25,021 nt of DNA. Source: Anaerolineae bacterium (GTDB lineage: Bacteria; Chloroflexota; Anaerolineae; 4572-78; J111). The stretch spans positions 1 through 25,021 of the forward strand of contig JAHDWA010000104.1 in NCBI GenBank assembly GCA_023382535.1, in the 5' to 3' direction. The first letter of the stretch is position 1. Every line of letters starts with the position of its first letter. The notes under the pieces were generated by a model that worked only from the letters and a program-made list of their open reading frames with translations, did not search any database and was not told the origin of the DNA. The position numbers and the translations under genes were made by a program. This document shows, one piece after another, positions 22,440 through 25,021 of the stretch.

Positions 22440-25021
22440 CTACTCCCCCAACCGGACCCCCTCAACCCAGGCCTTCTCCGCCAGGGCATGCGCTCCGAAG
22501 GTGATGAACATAGTCTGCGCCTCACTGAGAAAATCGCGAGCCATATCGGCGTCGCCGGGCTGGTTGCGCCGGACCAGCATGCGGCCGTAGTCAAGCCAGG
22601 TGCGGGCATCCTGGTACCATAGGGTCTTGCCGCGGGTAACGGCCAAAGCGCGTTTAAGGGCAGTTTCGGCCTGCGCCCAATCGCCCTGTTCGGTGTAAAA
22701 GGCCCCGTAACCCCGGTTGAGAATCGCCAGGAGGTAGGGCAACTGCCAGCGGCGCGCCTCAGCCTCGATCTCCGGCCCAAGTTCGGCCAAGGCGAACTCA
22801 TCGCCCAGGTGGCCGTAAACTTCGAACAGCAGCAGCCGGTCGAAGCGGCCGGGCAGAAAGGGGGTCGGAAAGGCCTGGCCGCTGTCCAGATTGAGCATGG
22901 CCTCATCCCAGGCTTCAACTTCATAGTGCAGCCAGCCCAGAGCAAAGCGGTACGGCGGCGCTTCGGGGGTAGGATAGAGCGCGCTCAGTTCGGCCAACTC
23001 ATGCGCTGCCGCTTCAGCCTGGCCCTGCAAACTGTAGAGGAGGGCCAGGTGGGTGCGGAAGAGGGCTTCCACCGGCTCGCCAAACTCAAGCAACCCGGCC
23101 CGAGGCCCCAGAGCCACGCCTTGACTGGCATAAGTGACCGCCGCAGCCAGTTTGCCCCACTGCAAATGCAGCATCACCAGGCGGCGGAGCGCCTCCCACT
23201 GCCCGCCGATGTTATCGGTGCGTCTGGCTGTGGCTAATGCCTCCAAACAAAACTTAGTAGCCGACGCCAGGTCGCCCGTTTCCCAGCCCATCTGGCTGGC
23301 AGCCAGGTTAGCCTCGACGGCCTCGGTCGAATCCATCAGGCGGGGGATCAGCGCCAGGCGGCGGCGGTCTATCTCGTGAGCGGCGGCTAGGTCGCCCTGG
23401 CTGCGGTAGATTCGTTGCAGCGCGTCAAGGGCCATGGCTTCTTCATCCGCGGCAGCCAGCTTGGCCGCTAGGTCAGCCGCAGCCTGAGCCAGGTGCAGCG
23501 CCGTCTCATCGTCGGGCTGTGCCGGCGGCGGCTGAAGGTTAAAGGCCATAGCGGCCAGCAGCCGTGCGCGCTTAAAGCTTTCAGCCTGGGCCGGGTCCCG
23601 GTCAAGCAGGCCCAGAGCTTCAGCCAGATAGGTATCCAGCTTTTCGACCCGGCCCGGCCAGTGGCGGGCTATCTCGCCCATGTGCAAATACAAGCGGATC
23701 AGTGTGGCGGTATCGGATTCGGGCGCTGTCTGCCATAATTGGATAGCTCCCTCATAAGCAGCGACGGCATCCACGATTTGGCGCGTGTGATGAAAATAAA
23801 GATCGCCCAACTGCTCCAGCACCCAGGCCCGCCGGGCGACATCCTTGTCGCCCGCCAGCAGTTCTAAAATGAACTGATAGTGCTTGACCGCCACCTCGCT
23901 GGCATGCACCCGGAGGGCATTGTCGGCGGCAATCAAGTTGTAGCTAATGGCCTTTTCAGTCTCGTCACTGCCGGCCAGGCCGAAATGATACGCCAATTCA
24001 TCAGGCGGAGCGACAGGTTGGGACCGGCTCTGATTCAATGTCTCCAGGGTTTGGCCGATCTGCCGGTGTAAACGCACCCGCTGCCGGTCGCTCAGGCTTT
24101 CCGCTAAGGTTTGCCGGATCAAGGCATGTTCAAAAGCATAAACTTCTGAGCCACTGCTGCCCCCGGCGGGCTGCCCCCGGCGAATAAGCTGCATTCTTAC
24201 CCCTTTTTCCAGGGCTTTACTGACCTCGTCTTCGTTCACGCTGGCGCAGGCTGAAAGGGCATCAACCCGGAACTGCCGGCCCAGCAAGGCAGCCAGACTT
24301 AAGAGATGATGCTGGGTCCGGCTCAGTTTGGCAAAGCGCTGGCTCATCACGTCCTTAAGGCTAGCCGGGATTTCCAGGCGGTCCAGGTTGATCCCGGCCC
24401 AGCGGCCGCGGGCCGGGTCACGAAAGATGCGACCTTCTTCAACCAGGGTTTTCAGAATTTCTTCGACAAAGAAAGGGTTGCCTTCCGTCGCCGCGAAGAT
24501 AGCCCGGCTAAAGTCGGGCGTCACTTCCCCTTCAAGCAGCGTTTCCAGCAGGGAGGTAATACCCTCCGCCGGTAGCGGCGACAACCGCAAGTGAGTCGCC
24601 AGGCCGGCGCGGGTGAGTTGGGCAAGAAGCTTGGCTAAAGCCTGGACCTGGCCTGCGGGCGGCTGGCTGCCCTGATAGGTGACGATCAGGAGCAAGCGGC
24701 GCTGGCGGAGTCCGGCTTGAGCCAGATGATGTAAAAGAGCCAGGTCGGGTGGACTGGCCCAATGGAAGTTCTCCAAAATAAGCAGAAGCGGATCACCCCC
24801 GCCGGTGAGCAGGGCCGCCACGGCTTCAAAGAGCCGCAACCGAGCTTCAGCTGGCGAGATTTCCGCGGGGGCGGGAGCGACGCCCAGGTGCGCTTCCAGA
24901 CCAGGGGCCAGCTTGACCAGTTCGGCGGCCAGGCTGAGGGGCAGGCGCCCCGTCGAGCCAGGCTTGATATGGGTCTGGACGTAATCTTTAACAATCTCGA
25001 TGAAAGGCTGGTAGGGTAACG
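22440..25021 (-). CDS. Large ATPase-TPR protein, C-terminal part (partial)
   Basis: The frame is open to the right edge, so the N-terminus with the Walker A motif is outside. About 859 residues are visible, starting LPYQPFIEIVKDYV, a typical segment of AAA/STAND ATPase modules found behind adenylate-cyclase or LuxR-type regulators. A Walker B-like strand reads LLLILENFHWASPPD, with Glu-Asn where Asp-Asp is usual. Then come sensor/winged-helix segments (TEGNPFFVEEILKTLVEEG, SRTQHHLLSLAALLGRQF) and a long C-terminal array of TPR-like helical repeats to the stop. There is no C-terminal LuxR helix-turn-helix. The apparent internal start at 24839 is a TTG inside a conserved block and should not be used. 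The effector domain, if any, would be N-terminal. Confidence 0.88.
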   Translation of the reverse strand, partial: LPYQPFIEIVKDYVQTHIKPGSTGRLPLSLAAELVKLAPGLEAHLGVAPAPAEISPAEARLRLFEAVAALLTGGGDPLLLILENFHWASPPDLALLHHLAQAGLRQRRLLLIVTYQGSQPPAGQVQALAKLLAQLTRAGLATHLRLSPLPAEGITSLLETLLEGEVTPDFSRAIFAATEGNPFFVEEILKTLVEEGRIFRDPARGRWAGINLDRLEIPASLKDVMSQRFAKLSRTQHHLLSLAALLGRQFRVDALSACASVNEDEVSKALEKGVRMQLIRRGQPAGGSSGSEVYAFEHALIRQTLAESLSDRQRVRLHRQIGQTLETLNQSRSQPVAPPDELAYHFGLAGSDETEKAISYNLIAADNALRVHASEVAVKHYQFILELLAGDKDVARRAWVLEQLGDLYFHHTRQIVDAVAAYEGAIQLWQTAPESDTATLIRLYLHMGEIARHWPGRVEKLDTYLAEALGLLDRDPAQAESFKRARLLAAMAFNLQPPPAQPDDETALHLAQAAADLAAKLAAADEEAMALDALQRIYRSQGDLAAAHEIDRRRLALIPRLMDSTEAVEANLAASQMGWETGDLASATKFCLEALATARRTDNIGGQWEALRRLVMLHLQWGKLAAAVTYASQGVALGPRAGLLEFGEPVEALFRTHLALLYSLQGQAEAAAHELAELSALYPTPEAPPYRFALGWLHYEVEAWDEAMLNLDSGQAFPTPFLPGRFDRLLLFEVYGHLGDEFALAELGPEIEAEARRWQLPYLLAILNRGYGAFYTEQGDWAQAETALKRALAVTRGKTLWYQDARTWLDYGRMLVRRNQPGDADMARDFLSEAQTMFITFGAHALAEKAWVEGVRLGE

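Noticed and set aside
22248..24594. Several plus-strand open frames opposite the ATPase-TPR gene
   Set aside because: They are antisense shadows of a gene with clear ATPase and TPR motifs and show low-complexity R/P/S-rich translations.
22440..24839. Complete 799-residue ATPase starting at 24839
   Set aside because: The codon is TTG inside a conserved ATPase block. The frame continues open to the right edge with family-like sequence (LPYQPFIEIVKDYV), so the gene is partial.
1..25021. CRISPR arrays, tRNA or rRNA genes, transposases
   Set aside because: No regularly spaced direct repeats, cloverleaf sequences, rRNA-like stretches or transposase motifs were found on either strand by eye.

Overview
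The window is a GC-rich bacterial chromosome segment with short intergenic regions. It carries many large hybrid sensor kinases, an ATPase/TPR protein, four-helix-bundle and nucleotidyltransferase cassettes, and word-like degenerate intergenic repeats. This style fits a Chloroflexota genome of the Anaerolineae type. That assignment is an inference from protein style and repeats, because no rRNA, tRNA or marker gene is present. All coordinates and reading frames were checked by eye only.

Region 1 (about 1-8610) is a rightward metabolic cluster: an acyl-CoA dehydrogenase, a Rieske non-haem iron oxygenase with a bridging glutamate like the quaternary-amine demethylases, a GcvT-family (tetrahydrofolate C1) protein, and two paralogous PYROXD2/phytoene-desaturase-type FAD oxidoreductases. 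The second oxidoreductase has an extra N-terminal YtxH membrane domain. Together they look like an oxidative demethylation or amine-degradation pathway that passes one-carbon units to folate. The substrate is unknown and no Rieske reductase is present. Two A+T-richer accessory modules interrupt the cluster. One is a four-helix-bundle (S23/IVS-type) gene flanked by G-rich/C-rich inverted repeats. The other is a leftward pair, a 79-residue protein and a nucleotidyltransferase, resembling a toxin-antitoxin unit. Its near-consensus promoter has its -35 box inside the first codons of the divergent oxidoreductase gene and probably makes an almost leaderless mRNA.

Region 2 (8610-10870) has a gene-poor 640-base stretch with one doubtful small leftward ORF, a leftward terminator just upstream of it, and a second hairpin sharing a 12-base word. 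It is followed by a RocA/PruA-type aldehyde dehydrogenase with a clear terminator.

Region 3 (10870-21606) is a signalling island on the plus strand. It holds a membrane dCache-HAMP-PAS histidine kinase with its own strong promoter, an orphan lipoprotein sugar-type solute-binding protein, a membrane hybrid kinase with two receiver domains, a soluble GAF-PAS kinase, a single-domain receiver and a receiver-SpoIIE/RsbU phosphatase. The three kinases have closely related catalytic cores with different sensors, so several inputs probably converge on shared receivers and a partner-switching output. No DNA-binding output domain, STAS protein or anti-sigma factor is in the window.

Region 4 (21607-25021) is a convergent leftward pair: the C-terminal part of a large ATPase/TPR protein running off the right edge, and a LamG/GH16-like protein without a recognisable catalytic motif. 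Palindromic repeats occur between genes and, in two cases, inside coding sequences.
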